Part shown: positions 11,212-22,105 of the stretch, one piece after another
Numbering within the stretch: the first letter of the stretch is position 1
Layout: every line of letters begins with the position of its first letter
Source: Piliocolobus tephrosceles
Taxonomy: Eukaryota; Chordata; Mammalia; Primates; Cercopithecidae
DNA: 64,000 nt
Assembly (NCBI RefSeq): GCF_002776525.5
Contig: NC_045441.1
Coordinates: 120,445,739 to 120,509,738 of the forward strand
Reading direction: 5' to 3'
Translations under genes and position numbers: made by a program
Notes under the pieces: model-generated
Seen by the model: only the letters and a program-made list of their open reading frames with translations
What the model was told of the DNA's origin: nothing
Database searches by the model: none

Positions 11212-11771
11212 TATGAGGTATGTTTTTGCATGCACTGTTATTCAATTCTTAATCCAATCCTATGGACTAAATGTAATTTTTATTATAATGCCACTTTGTA
11301 GCTAGGAAATGAAGATTGACAGAGATTAAGTGAAACTTGGAGGTTGGCCACCTTTCATTCATCCAACATCCAACATCTATTACTGAATGTTTACTGTGTG
11401 CCAGACACTGTTTCAGACACGGGGATAGAGCTGTGACTAAGACTATTCTCATGGAGCTTTTATACTAGTGGGAGAGGCAGATAGGAAACTGGTAAATTAA
11501 GAAACAAGAGGATTTCAATAGTGATTAAAGCTATGAGAAAATTAAAATAGGGTAACTGACATGACTGACAGGAGTAGGGGGAGATTGTGCAACACTGGAT
11601 AAGAGATTCAGAAGACCGAAATTATGTGAAGCCAGCAGTGCAACATTTTGGGATAATGATCTGACGACATGGATCTTTGCAAATACAAAGATCCTGAGGG
11701 AGAGTGAGCTTGGTATGATCAGCAACAGTAATTGAACTAGAATTCAAAACTGGGTCATCTTTTTATTTCTT
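11212..11771. repeat. Ancient interspersed-repeat remnants, no gene
   Basis: About 11345-11620 carries TGTTTACTGTGTGCCAGACA and then CTCATGGAGCTTTTATACTA, the same unassigned fossil-repeat pattern as at 2890-3090 and 57693. No coding signal. Confidence 0.4.
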
Positions 11772-11837
11772 TTACAGCTTTATTGAGATATAGTTCACAT
11801 ACCATTAAAAAAAATGCCCATTTAAAGTGTAAAGTTT

Positions 11838-12134
11838 GGTCCAGGTGTACACTGGTAATCTCAACACTTTGGGAGACTGAGTCAGGAGGATAACTTGAGG
11901 CCAGGACTTCAAGAGCAGCCTGGGCAACAAAGAGAAACCCAATCTTTACAAAAAATAAATAAGTTAGCTGTGTGGTGGTGCACACCTGTTGTCCCAGCTG
12001 CTCGGGAGGTGGAGGTGGGGAGATCACCTGAGTCTGGGAAGGTGGAGACTGCAGTGAACCATGATTACACCTCTGCACTCCAGCCTAGGTGACAGAGCAA
12101 GACCCTGTCTCAAAAATAATAATAATAAAAATAA
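11838..12134 (+). mobile_element. Alu inside the old L1, plus strand
   Basis: Diverged Alu starting TCCAGGTGTACACTGG with an (AAT)n tail. AAAGTGTAAAG before and AAAGTGTATAG after form the target duplication in L1 sequence. Confidence 0.9.
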
Positions 12135-12945
12135 AGTGTATAGTCCAATGGCTTTTTACTGTATTAATACCATTGTGCAACCATCACAATTATCTAATTT
12201 TACAGCATTTTCAACATCCCCCAAAAAACCCCTGTACCCACCAGCAGCCGTTCCCTGTTCCCATTCCCCACCCTCAAGCCCACTCCAGCCCCAGGCAACC
12301 ACTAATCTAGTCCGTGTCTCTATGGGTTTGCCTATTCTGGACATTCGGTATAAATGGAATCATATAATATATAGTCTTTTGAGACAGGGTTCCTTCACTT
12401 AACATGTTTTCCAGGTTCATCCATGTTGTAGCATCTATCATCAGTAGTTATGACTTTTTTCTGGGGCTAAAAAGATTCCATTATATGGCTGTACCACATT
12501 TTGTTTACCCATTCATCAGTCCATGGATGTGGATTGTTTTCACTTTAGGCCATTATAAATAATGCTGCCATGAACATTCATGTACAGGTTTCCGTGTGGA
12601 CATACATTTTCATTTCTCTTGGCATACATATGGCTAGGAGTAGAATTCCTGAGTAATTTGGTAACTGTATGTTCAGCACTTTGAGGAACTGCCAAACTGT
12701 TTTCCAAAGTGGTGCCACCATTTCACATGCTCATAAGCAATAGATGAGGGTTCCAGTTTCTCCAGATCCTTACCAACACTTGTTCTTGTTATTATAGACA
12801 TTCTTGTGGTGTGAAGCGATATCTCACTGTGGTTTTGACTTGCATTTCCTGAAAGACACATAATGTTAAGTATCTTCTCATGTGCATAATGGCCATTGGT
12901 ATATATTTTGTGGCAGAATGTTTATTTAAATTATTCATCCATTTT

Positions 12946-13168
12946 TTTTAACTTTTTTTTCTTTTATGAGAAAAAGTCTCATCCTGTCACCCAGGCTGGA
13001 GTGCAGTGGCGCAATCTCGGCTCACTGCAACCTCTACCTCCCGGGTTCAAGCAATTATTGTGCCTCAGCCTCTGGAGTAGCTGGGATTATGGGCAAACAC
13101 CACTACACACAGCTAATTTTTTTTGTATTTTTAGTAGAGACGGGGTTTCACTATGTTGGCCAGGTTGT
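12946..13168 (-). mobile_element. 5'-truncated Alu, minus strand
   Basis: It runs from the T-tail to GGGGTTTCACTATGTTGGCC and then returns to L1 sequence, so about the first 70 bases of the Alu are missing. Confidence 0.85.
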
Positions 13169-13652
13169 CTTTGTCCATGTTTTAATTGAGTTATTTGTCT
13201 TTTTATTCTTGAGTAGTAGTAGGGTTTTAAAAATATTCTGGATATGAGTCCCTTGTCAGATACATGATTTGCACAGATTTTTCTCCTTTCTTGTGGATTG
13301 TCTTTTCACTTTCTTGATGGTGTTACTTGAAGAACAAAAGTTTTTACTTTTGAAGTTCAATTTATCTGTTTTTTTCTTTTGTTACTTCTGCTTTTGGCGA
13401 CATATCTAAGAAACTATTGTCAAATCCAAGGTCATGAACATTTACTCTTGTCTTCTGCTAGGAGTTTTATAGTTTTAATTCATACATTTAGGACTATGAT
13501 CCATTTTGAGTAAATCTTTTTTTTTGTATAGTGTTGAGAGTCCAACTTCATTTTTTTTTTTTACAGGTATCCAGTTGTCCCAGCAACATTTGTTGAAAAA
13601 ACAGTTCTTTCCCTATTGAGTTGTCTCGGTACTCTTCAGAAATTCAATTCAG

Positions 13653-13954
13653 GCCGGGCGCGGTGGCTCAAGCCTGTAATCCCAGCACTTTGGGAGGCCG
13701 AGACGGGCGGATCACGAGGTCAGGAGATCGAGACCATCCTGGCTAACACGGTGAAACCCCGTCTCTACTAAAAATACAAAAACTAGCTGGGCGAGGTGGC
13801 GGGCACCTGTAGTCTCAGCTACTCGGGAGGCTGAGGCAGGAGAATGGCGTAAACCCGGGAGGCGGAGCTTGCAGTGAGCTGAGATCCGGCCACTGCACTC
13901 CAGTCCAGGTGATAGAGCAAGACTCCGCCTCAAAAAAAAAAAAAAAAAGAAAAA
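13653..13954 (+). mobile_element. Young Alu of AluYR type
   Basis: Near-consensus Alu with GCGAGGTGGCGGGC and GAGATCCGGCCACTGCACTCC, the Old World monkey AluYR variants. The target duplication AGAAATTCAATTCA is perfect on both sides (13639-13652 and after the tail). It is the youngest insertion in the old L1. Confidence 0.9.
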
Positions 13955-14311
13955 AGAAATTCAATTCAATATCAATGTGAGGGTTTATTTTTAGTCTCTC
14001 AAGTCTATTCCATTCATCTATATGTGTATCCTTATGCCTTATGTCGTGATTACTATAGTTTTCTGGTAGGTTTTGAAATCAGGAACTATGCCTCTTCCAA
14101 CTTTGTTCTTCCTCTTCAAGATTGTTTTGGCTATTTTGGGTTGTATTTCCATGTGAATAGTATGATCAGCTTGCCAATTTCTGTAAAATAAAAAAAAAGT
14201 TGGGATTTTGATAGAGATTGCATTGGATTTTATTTTTCAGGATTACTCATTGCTAGTGTATAGAAGTACAATTGATTTTTGTTTATTGATCTTGTATGCT
14301 GTCATATGTCT

Positions 14312-14590
14312 TTTCTTTTTTTGTTCTAGAGACAGTCTTGCTCTGTCACCCAGGTGGAGGGCAGTGGCATAATCATAGCTCACTGCAGCCTCCAACTCGT
14401 GAGCTCAGCAATCGTCCCATCTCAGTCTTCTGAGTAGCTAGGACTACACATGCACACTCAGCTAATTTCTAAATGTTTTGCAAAGATGGGGTCTCACTAT
14501 GTTGCCCAGGCTGGCCTTGAACTCCTGGCCTCAAGCATCCTCCCACCTTATCCTCCCAAAGTGCTAGGATTACAGCCACCATGCCCAGCC
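14312..14590 (-). mobile_element. Alu, minus strand
   Basis: Old reverse Alu ending CCACCATGCCCAGCC. Several short deletions are seen relative to consensus. Confidence 0.85.
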
Positions 14591-14692
14591 ACTGCCACCT
14601 TTCTGAACCTGTTTTATCTTATATTCTTATCATGGTGCTTTACTGTTTACTCTGTGGGAGGTATCATGTTAGACACTAGAAATACAAAGATG

Positions 14693-14998
14693 GGCCGGGC
14701 ACGGTGGCTCATGCCTGTAATCTCAGCACTTTGGGAGGCCAAGGCAGGTGAATCACCTGAGGTTGGGAGTTTGAGACCAGCCTGACCAACATGGAGAAAC
14801 CTCATCTCTGCTAAAAATATACAATTAGCCAGGCATGGTGGCACATGCCTGTAATCCCAGCTACTTGGGAGGCTGAGGAAGGAGAATCGCTTGAACCGGA
14901 AGACAGAGGTTGTGATGAGCCGAGATAGTGCCATTGCACTCCAGCCTGGGCAACAAGAGTGAAACTCCATCTCAAAAAAAAAAAAAAAAAAAAAAAAA
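14693..14998 (+). mobile_element. Alu, plus strand
   Basis: Complete Alu beginning GGCCGGGCACGGTGGC. AGAAATACAAAGATG before it and GAAATAGAAAGATG after the next Alu show that the following Alu inserted into its A-tail. Confidence 0.9.
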
Positions 14999-15359
14999 GG
15001 CNNNNNNNNNNNNNNNNNNNNNNNNNNNNNNNNNNNNNNNNNNNNNNNNNNNNNNNNNNNNNNNNNNNNNNNNNNNNNNNNNNNNNNNNNNNNNNNNNNN
15101 NGACGGGCAGATCACGAGGTCAGGAAATCGAGACCATCCTGGCTAACATGGTGAAACCCCGTCTCTACTAAAAAATACAAAAAACTAGCTGGGCGAGGTG
15201 GCGGGTGCCTGTAGTCCCAGCTACTCGGGAGGCTGAGGCAGGAGAATGGCCTAGACCCGGGAGGCGGAGCTTGCAGTGAGCTGAGATCCGGCCACTGCAC
15301 TTCAGCCTGGGTGACAGAGTGAGACTCTGTCTCAAAAAAAAAAAAAAAAAAAAAAAAAA
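14999..15359 (+). mobile_element. Young AluYR-type element containing an assembly gap
   Basis: It begins GGC, then has 100 Ns (15002-15101), then resumes at GACGGGCAGATCACGAGG. It carries GCGAGGTGGCGGGT and GAGATCCGGCCACTGCAC. About 60 Alu bases belong in the gap. Confidence 0.85.
15002..15101. other. Assembly gap (100 N)
   Basis: Placeholder gap at the junction between one Alu's A-tail and the head of a young Alu. Confidence 0.95.
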
Positions 15360-15373
15360 GAAATAGAAAGATG

Positions 15374-15737
15374 AAGAAAATATGGTCTTTGTCCTGAAGA
15401 AGCTTATAGCCTAATTCAAAAAATAAGACATAAACTTATTGATTAAACAGTAGCCCATGACAGCAACATACAGGGAAGAACATAATTGCCAAATGAATGT
15501 TACAGATGATTAGAGATCTAGCAAAGGTCAGGGGATGAGGAGGGACGTGGAGGCTATAGGGGCCTAGGAGAAATAGAGGAGGAGGGATCTGAGCCGGGCT
15601 TGAAGGCTCAACCTGGCCCTCCTTCCCTTCCTTCTTTCTCCCCTTCCTTCTTTAATTTTTTTACTTCCTTTTCTCCCATTTCTCTTCCTACCCATCTTCT
15701 TTGAAAACATTAATAGAATATAACCATGGTTGGCTAT
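15374..15737. other. Purine-rich then pyrimidine-rich DNA, no gene
   Basis: About 15528-15595 is G/A-rich on the plus strand, and 15605-15703 is strongly C/T-rich (CTTCCCTTCCTTCTTTCTCC). No coding signal is present. Confidence 0.5.
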
Positions 15738-15905
15738 CATTTCTCAAATCTGGTGGATCATCAGAATCTCTTGGCAAGCCTTTTAAATATACAGATTCCA
15801 GAGTCTCATGTCAGACCTATTGTATCATATTCTCAGATGGTGGGGCATGGACAATTGCATTACTAGTTTTATCTGATTTTCAGCCATGTTTGGAAATCTC
15901 TGGGT
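15738..15905 (+). mobile_element. hAT-type MER element remnant (MER20-like)
   Basis: CTCAAATCTGGTGGATCATC followed by AGAATCTCTTGGCAAGCC and ATACAGATTCC matches the left half of short non-autonomous hAT elements. The right half is poorly preserved. Confidence 0.45.
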
Positions 15906-16359
15906 ATGACTATAGTCATGATTTCCACATGTGGACCAATCCCCATCTTCATTCCACTGCACCACTGACTGTTTAGGATGCTCACAAGGCCAGCAGGTCA
16001 CATAGGCACCTGGTAAGGGAGGGGGAGTGGGCCTGTGCAACAGCTCCTCCATTCGTGAACAGCGTGTCAATCTGCATACATTACTGAGAGGGCTCTTCAG
16101 TATCATTTATGTTTATGGGGATAGCTCATTATACGGATCAAACTTTTATTTTCTGTAACTGAGAATCTAAGAATCTCAAAAGATCCTCCCGCTATGGATG
16201 GCCATGACCCTCAGAGTTACCTGTGGGTCACTCTTGTTGCCCAGGCTGGAGTGCAATGGCACTATCTATTTATTAAATCACTATCCAGATTTAATAAATA
16301 ATAACAGCTTGCCATGGTAAAACCTTCTAGTTACAAGAGAAGGCCCTTCTCACCCTTCT
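15906..16359. other. Intergenic DNA with a 40-bp isolated Alu scrap
   Basis: About 16228-16266 (CACTCTTGTTGCCCAGGCTG and on) is a small reverse Alu piece with no tail or remainder nearby. The rest is unassigned. Confidence 0.5.
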
Positions 16360-16443
16360 TTCCTTCCTTCCTTCCTTCTTTCCTTCCTTCCTTCCTTCCT
16401 TCCTTCCTTCCTTCCTTCCTTCCTTCCTTCCTTCCTTCCTTCC
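16360..16443. repeat. (TTCC)n microsatellite
   Basis: About 20 units of TTCC with one early interruption, extending from a pyrimidine-rich Alu tail. On the other strand it reads (GGAA)n, giving a meaningless Lys-Glu-Gly-Arg repeat frame. Confidence 0.95.
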
Positions 16444-16465
16444 TCTTTCCTGCTTTCTTTCTTTT

Positions 16466-16577
16466 CTTTTTTTTTTTTTGAGACAGCATCTCATTCTGTT
16501 GCCCAGAACAGGCTGTAGTACACTGGTGCACTCACAGCTCACTGCAGCCTTGACCTCCTGGGCTCAGGTGATCCTCC
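16466..16577 (-). mobile_element. Alu part left of gap, minus strand (duplicated sequence)
   Basis: T-run, then GAGACAGCATCTCATTCTGT and on to GCTCAGGTGATCCTCC. The same ~110 bases recur directly after the gap, so this is probably one end of the same Alu represented twice. Confidence 0.85.
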
Positions 16578-16677
16578 NNNNNNNNNNNNNNNNNNNNNNN
16601 NNNNNNNNNNNNNNNNNNNNNNNNNNNNNNNNNNNNNNNNNNNNNNNNNNNNNNNNNNNNNNNNNNNNNNNNNNNNN
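16578..16677. other. Assembly gap (100 N), probably artefactual
   Basis: The gap lies between two identical copies of the same Alu segment, as expected when two contigs with overlapping ends are scaffolded without being merged. Confidence 0.95.
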
Positions 16678-16962
16678 TTTTTTTTTTTTTTGAGACAGCA
16701 TCTCATTCTGTTGCCCAGAACAGGCTGTAGTACACTGGTGCACTCACAGCTCACTGCAGCCTTGACCTCCTGGGCTCAGGTGATCCTCCCACCTCGGCCT
16801 CCCGAGTAGCTGGGACTACAGGCATGCACCACCACAGCTGGCTAATATCAGGGTTTCATCATGTTGCTCAGGCTGGTCTGGAACTCCTGGGCTCAAGCTG
16901 TCTGCCCGCCTTGGCCTCCCAAAAATGCTGGGATAATAGGCATGAGCCATTGTGCCCGGCTG
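16678..16962 (-). mobile_element. Alu, minus strand, right of gap
   Basis: It repeats the pre-gap 110 bases, then continues through CCACCTCGGCCTCCCGAGTA to CATTGTGCCCGGCT. A short deletion removes the TTTTTGTATTTTTAGTAGAG linker after GGCTAAT. Confidence 0.85.
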
Positions 16963-16984
16963 AGAAGGCCTTTTCATTTCAACT

Positions 16985-17530
16985 CTCTCCAGAGGTAACC
17001 AATCTGTTGAAGACGGTGAGCATCCTTCCCACATGTTTTCATAGTTTTACTACACAATAGGCAAGTTTTGCATGTTTAAACCTGTATATAAATAGTGTAC
17101 ATATTTTTTTCTGTAGCTTTTTTTCTCAACATTATGATTTTGAGATTTATCTGTGGTACTTGTAGAGTGAATCCATTCTATAAAACATAATAATATTATA
17201 TTATATGGTACTGCAATGTAGTCTCCACTGTGTAACTGTTCTAGAATCTATTCTCTTGTGGGTGGATATTTGTTATGGCCAGTTTTTTGCTATTCCAAAT
17301 CATGATGTAAATCATGCCCTGGTGTACGTCTCCTTGAACACGTGTGTGAGAGTTCTAGGGAACATAGCTAGAACAAAAATTGCTAGGGAACAGGATATGC
17401 GCACTTCCAACTTGACTAGATTGCCTTCCAGCCTACTGTCCACAGTAGCTGAACCAATTGTTATATATCTCATCAATGATATATGAGAATTTGTCTTGTC
17501 CCACATTCTAACCAACTCTGTCAAGTTTTT
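16985..17530 (-). mobile_element. Old L1M-type fragment, minus strand
   Basis: Phrases such as ATAGTTTTACTACACAATAG, CTGTGGTACTTGTAGAGTGA and GGTGGATATTTGTTATGGCC resemble the reverse 3' part of ancient L1s. It is diverged and the subfamily is not assignable. Confidence 0.4.
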
Positions 17531-19189
17531 TAAAAATACACATATCTGGGCCCTATTTTCATAGACTCTGATAGGTTTACTCTGGAGTGTGGTTTGAAAT
17601 AGGCTACAGGTGGTTCTAAAACACAAATAAAGTTAAGTCTGCTCCAAGTATGCATGAGTATATAATCTAATATATTGATATGTGAATTGTCACCCTGAGG
17701 CCACTCTGGTGCTCTGTTGGTAGCATCTATGTTGACTGGATTTAGATGTTTGAGGAAAGGGTGGGGAAGTACCACTGCCCAACATGCAGATATACTTTGA
17801 TTTAAAAAGTGGTCTGTGATTTACCAGTGCACTGGGCTGTAGTTGATCTGAAGCCCTGCCTTTGCCAGCTAGGTGAATAGGGGTGGGCCCTTTTTGAATG
17901 CTGCCTTCCCTTTTACCGGGTGTGTGACTGGGTATCAGCTGTCAGGGCTTGCATACATGCGGTCGCTTAGGGCAAGGTGCCTGTCAGTGATGTCTGCCAG
18001 CCCACTGGGTGGTGTTACTGTGTGGAGCATTTGTGGCTTTTTCAAAGCCCTGAGGAATCTGAGAAGCAAGTGAGGGGAATGATGCATGAAAACAAAAGGC
18101 AGTGGAAAGAGTGACCAGCCAGCAGGCTCCAGCAGGCTAGAACGCGCTGTCCTTGTTATTACTGCTTCAGGAAAATGCTGCCAGCTTCCTGGCAGGGCCT
18201 GGAAGGTAGAGGCTTCTTGAGAAAACAAGGACAAGTGATGCACACTCTGAGGCTGAGATTCCGGTTCCCCAGCCTCCCCACTTTTCCAGTGGAAGCTACA
18301 GGGTGAGGATGGGGAACCGTTTGCTCCTTGGTGGCTTTGGCCAGTCTTTCATTCTCTCCTGGCTGCTGTCCTAAGAGTTTTTTCTCCTTTCTTCCACTCA
18401 TAAGCAGCACAGCTCTGGTCTCAGAGGCCTAGCAGGGCTGGCCTGGGAGGGAAGCTAGGCGGTGCCCTAGACTGAGCTGTTCCCAGAGGAGTGATGTGAA
18501 GGTCAGCCTAGGGGAGGAAAAAGGGCCTCAGCCATAATTCCCATTCAAGGAGTGTTTGCCAAAGATGAACCTCCTGGTGTGGGGCAATGAGACACGGGAT
18601 GCACTCATACCTTGTCCACTTTCCCTCTGATACCGCATTCACAGGATAGCCTAACCCAATTTTCCAAAATGAGGTAGAAGCTCAGCAAAGGTAAGCGTTT
18701 CCGTGTTAACTTATTATCGGATGGATGTTAGGACCTGTCGTAATTGGACTTGCCAAAAGTCAACTTCTATTTTCCCTCCTGACAATCACCTTTCTTTGGC
18801 ATATAAAATACATGGATGCAAAATTAGGGAAGAAGTCAGCATTCTTTTCTTCTCTTAAAAAGTAGCGATGAAGATAATGAATAAAAATAGGCCTCTGTAG
18901 ATACGATAGGGCTGAGCCGAGGGTGTGGTTTGCTTGGCAACAGCTCAGGCAAAGCTATTTCTCTTGGTCCTGGAATACCCTTGACTTCACCTCTGCCTGA
19001 TGCAGTCTTAAGAGACCAGCTTGAATGTGAGGTTTTTTTGGTGAAACTCCCATCAATAGTTAGTCATTCCCTTTTTTCTGGCCCCATAGCATTTTGCTCT
19101 TATAAAAACCATTCATCATATTGCGTGACAATTACTGACTTGGGATCATGCCTTATTCTCTGCGTGTGTTTCCTCAGCATCTATGGACT
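17531..19189. other. Longest low-repeat stretch, no gene recognised
   Basis: About 1.65 kb without recognisable transposons. Open frames here (for example 17935-18243 minus and 18930-19199 plus) show no domain, start context or splice pattern that I can support. It could hold a regulatory element, but nothing in the sequence proves it. Confidence 0.4.
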
Positions 19190-19479
19190 TATTTTTTGAG
19201 ACACATTTTCACTCTGTTGCCCAGGCTGGAGTGCAGTGGCGCCATCTCGGCTCACTGCAACCTTCGTCTCTCAGGTTCAAGTGATTCTCATGCCTCCGCC
19301 TCCCAAAAAGCTGGGATTACAGGCATGCGCTACCACGCTGGGCTAATTTTTGTATTTTTAGTAGAGACCGGATTTCACCATGTTGGCCAGGCTGGTCTCA
19401 AACTCCTGATCTCAAGTGATCTGTCTGCCTCGGCCTCTCAAAGTGCTGGGATTACAGGCGTGAGCCACTGCGCCCGGCC
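19190..19479 (-). mobile_element. Alu, minus strand
   Basis: Complete Alu ending CACTGCGCCCGGCC. ATGGACTTATTTT before and ATGGACTATATTTT after are its target duplications. The short T-run is decayed. Confidence 0.9.
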
Positions 19480-20054
19480 AATGGACTATATTTTAACATA
19501 GTAGTTCTTTGATGAATGTTTATTGAATGAACGAAAGTTCCTAAGAAGGTATCAGTCCTCAATTCTTATATTTTCTTAATTATCTCCTGCCTTTTCCTTT
19601 GTGGGGTGATCTGCAAGCAGTTTCATCTGCACGTGGATTGGAGAACATACTAAAAGCAAATGTAGGTTTGTTTCTTTTTTTCCTCCCTCAAGGAATTGCC
19701 TCAGTAGGAATGGGTTTTTCAGAGATATCATTCTGTTACAGGTACAAAAAGTTGTTTCCAGGAAACACTGCCATCATTATCTCTGAGAGGCAAGTCAGTA
19801 GAAATTGTTATTTTCCATTTACAGATGGACAAATGGAAGCTCTCTTTCTCGTTTACCAATTACAGAATGTCCACTCCGTTTAAAGTACTGTGCTAAGATT
19901 TTTATGGGCTACAAAGATGTACAAGACAGGTTCTTGTTTCAAATAAGAATGTCATAATCTTATTTGGATAAAACAATATTTGTATAACAAAAGAACTATA
20001 ACTCAGGAGCATGTAGTTTGAAGTATATGAGTGATCCCAAAAGGAGTCCCAGTG
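19480..20054. other. Unassigned intergenic DNA
   Basis: No gene. About 19880-19960 (AGTACTGTGCTAAGATTT, ACAAAGATGTACAAGACAGG) resembles the same unassigned fossil repeat seen elsewhere in the window. Confidence 0.4.
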
Positions 20055-20665
20055 GGCCAGGCACGGTGTCTCACACCTGTAATCCCAGCACTTTGGAAGG
20101 CGAAGGTGGGTGAATGGCTTGAGGCCAGGAGTTTGAGACCAGCCTGGGACACATAACAAGGCCCCATATACACTTTTTTAAAAATTAGCTGGAAGAGGCC
20201 AGGCGCAGTGGCTCACGCCTGTAATCCCAGCACTTTGGGAGGCCGAGGCAGGCGAATCATGAGGTCAGGAGATTGAGACCATCCTGGCTAACACGATGAA
20301 ACCCTGTCTCTACTAAAAATACAAAAAAATTAGCCAGGCATGGTGGTGGGCTCCTGTAGTCCCAGTTACTCGGGAGACTGAAGCAGGAGAATGGCATGAA
20401 CCCAGGAGGCGGAGCTTGCAGTGAGCCGAGATTGCACCACTGCACTCCAGCCTGGGTGACAGAGTGAGACTCCGTCTCAAAAAAAAAAAAAAAAAAAAAA
20501 GCTGGAAATGGTGGTGCACACCTGTGGACCCAGCTACTTGGGAGGCTAAGATGGGAGGATCGATTGAGCCCTGAAGATCGAGGCTGCAGTGACCCAGAAT
20601 CGTGCCATTGCACTCCAATCTGGGTAACAGAGTGAAATGAAACCCTGTCTCAAAAAAAAAAAAAA
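20055..20665 (+). mobile_element. Alu split by a younger Alu, both plus strand
   Basis: The outer Alu covers 20055-20196 and 20501-20665. The inner, less diverged Alu (20197-20500) inserted between its monomers, leaving AGCTGGAA on both sides as target duplication. Confidence 0.9.
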
Positions 20666-20785
20666 GAAGTACCAAAGGGAACATAAAAGGCAGGCAAAAG
20701 AATGTCTAGCTAAAGTGAGCAGGTATATCATCCTGTCCCATCTGAGATGAATAGGTTTTGTGCTGGTTATTCTCCATCTGGCCCC

Positions 20786-21230
20786 TGTACTGGTTTTCTG
20801 TGACTGCTGTAACAAATTACTACAAACTGGGTAGGTTAAAACAACAGAATTTTATTTTCTCACAGTTCCAGAGGCCAGAAGTCTGAAATCAAGTGTTGAC
20901 AGGGCCACACTCCTGAAAGCTCTGGGGGAGAATCTGTTCCTTGCTTCTTCCAGCGTCTGCGGGCCCCAGGCTTTCCTTGGCTTGTGGCCACTCCTCTGAG
21001 GTCACATTGCCTCCTCCTTTTATCTCTTAAAGTTTCTTATTCTCTCTTATAAGGATACATGTGATTGCATTTAGGGTCCGCCACAGTGATCTAGGATAAG
21101 CTCCTCCTCTGAAGCTCCTGAACTTAGTCATATCTTTTGCCATGTAATGTAATATTCCCAGGTTCCAGTGATTAGGCTGTGGGCATGTTTTGGTGGGGGA
21201 GGGGAGAAGAATATCATTCAGCCCATTATA
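20786..21230 (-). mobile_element. MLT1-type LTR, minus strand
   Basis: It begins TGTACTGGTTTTCTGTGACT and has TTTATTTTCTCACAGTTCCA, ending CATTCAGCCCATTATA. Its GCCCC target duplication (20781-20785) is found again at 21617-21621, on the far side of the younger LTR that landed at its edge. Confidence 0.75.
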
Positions 21231-21234
21231 GCCC

Positions 21235-21615
21235 TGAAATGGTTAGGCTTTGTGTCCCCACCCAAATCTCATCTTGAATTTTAATCCCCATAATCCCCAC
21301 ATGTCTAGGGAAAGACCAGTGGGAGGAGATTGGATCATGGGGGAGGTTTCCTCCATGCTGTTCTTGTGATAGTGAGTTCTCATGAGATCTGATGGTTTTA
21401 TAAGAGGCGCTTCCCCCTTTGCTGTCACTCTTCTCTCTCCTGCCACCATGTGAAGAAGGTCCTTGTTTCCCCTTTGCTTTCTGCCATGATTGTAAGTTTC
21501 CTGAGGCCTCCCCAGCCATGTGGAACTGTGAGTCAATTAAACCTCTTTCCTTTATAAATTGCTCAGGCTCCAGTAGTATCTTTAAATTATAGCAGTGTGA
21601 GAATGGACCAATACA
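21235..21615 (+). mobile_element. THE1/MST-type solo LTR, plus strand
   Basis: A 381-bp LTR reading TGAAATGGTTAGGCTTTGTG ... GACCAATACA, with TTAAACCTCTTTCCTTTATA near the poly(A) region. Perfect 5-bp target duplications AGCCC lie at 21230-21234 and 21616-21620. It sits exactly at the end of the MLT1 LTR. Confidence 0.9.
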
Positions 21616-21638
21616 AGCCCCATGTCCTTCTCTGCCAC
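21606..21638. repeat. Source copy of a 33-bp direct repeat
   Basis: It spans the last 10 bases of the THE1-type LTR, the AGCCC target copy and 18 bases of flank. A 32-of-33 match lies exactly 500 bp downstream at 22106-22138. Confidence 0.9.
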
Positions 21639-22105
21639 ACTCTATTCCTGACAAGGATGTTACCCCACAGATGTTATCCCCTGGGAGCCAATGCCCTCTG
21701 GCTTACTGTTGGGTTTGCCCAATGGAAGGCATCAGCAAGTATCAGAAGGTAGGAGGAAAAAGAGGTTGAGATATTTCTTCTCCTTTCCTCCCTGCTTTAG
21801 CACCATGGGTTTGGCATTAGGTATGCCCCTTCACAGTTATAGCTCTTTCTGGACTCTGATAAACTATTTCTCTTCAGGCCTGGACTTCTACTGTTACTCG
21901 ACCTTGGGTGCCTCAGTATCTTCTTAAGTTCCCGCCACCCTCCCTACATCCTTGTAAATATCAATTTCATCAAATGATTTTCAAAATCCCAGCAGAATGT
22001 GCCTTCAGTTTCCTGCCATGATCTTGAGTGATAGAGATTACAAGAAGCAAAAATTTAATTTTCAGAACAGAGAGATATACTCAGATTACCTCGATCTAAG
22101 CTTAA
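21639..22105. other. Unassigned intergenic DNA
   Basis: Separates the two copies of the 33-bp repeat. No gene or repeat is recognised. Confidence 0.35.

Larger units (their letters stand above)
11772..14311 (-). mobile_element. Old L1 (L1M-type) fragment, minus strand, split by Alus
   Basis: Reverse-strand ORF2 and 3' sequence of an old L1. Landmarks are TTTATTGAGATATAGTTCAC, TAAATAATGCTGCCATGAAC, TTCCAAAGTGGTGCCACCAT and GATTGTTTTGGCTATTTTGG. It survives as four blocks (11772-11837, 12134-12945, 13169-13652, 13955-14311), separated by three Alus. All frames are broken. Confidence 0.85.

Noticed and set aside
16327..16542. Lys-Glu-Gly-Arg repeat protein on the minus strand
   Set aside because: Translation of the (TTCC)n microsatellite and a flanking Alu.
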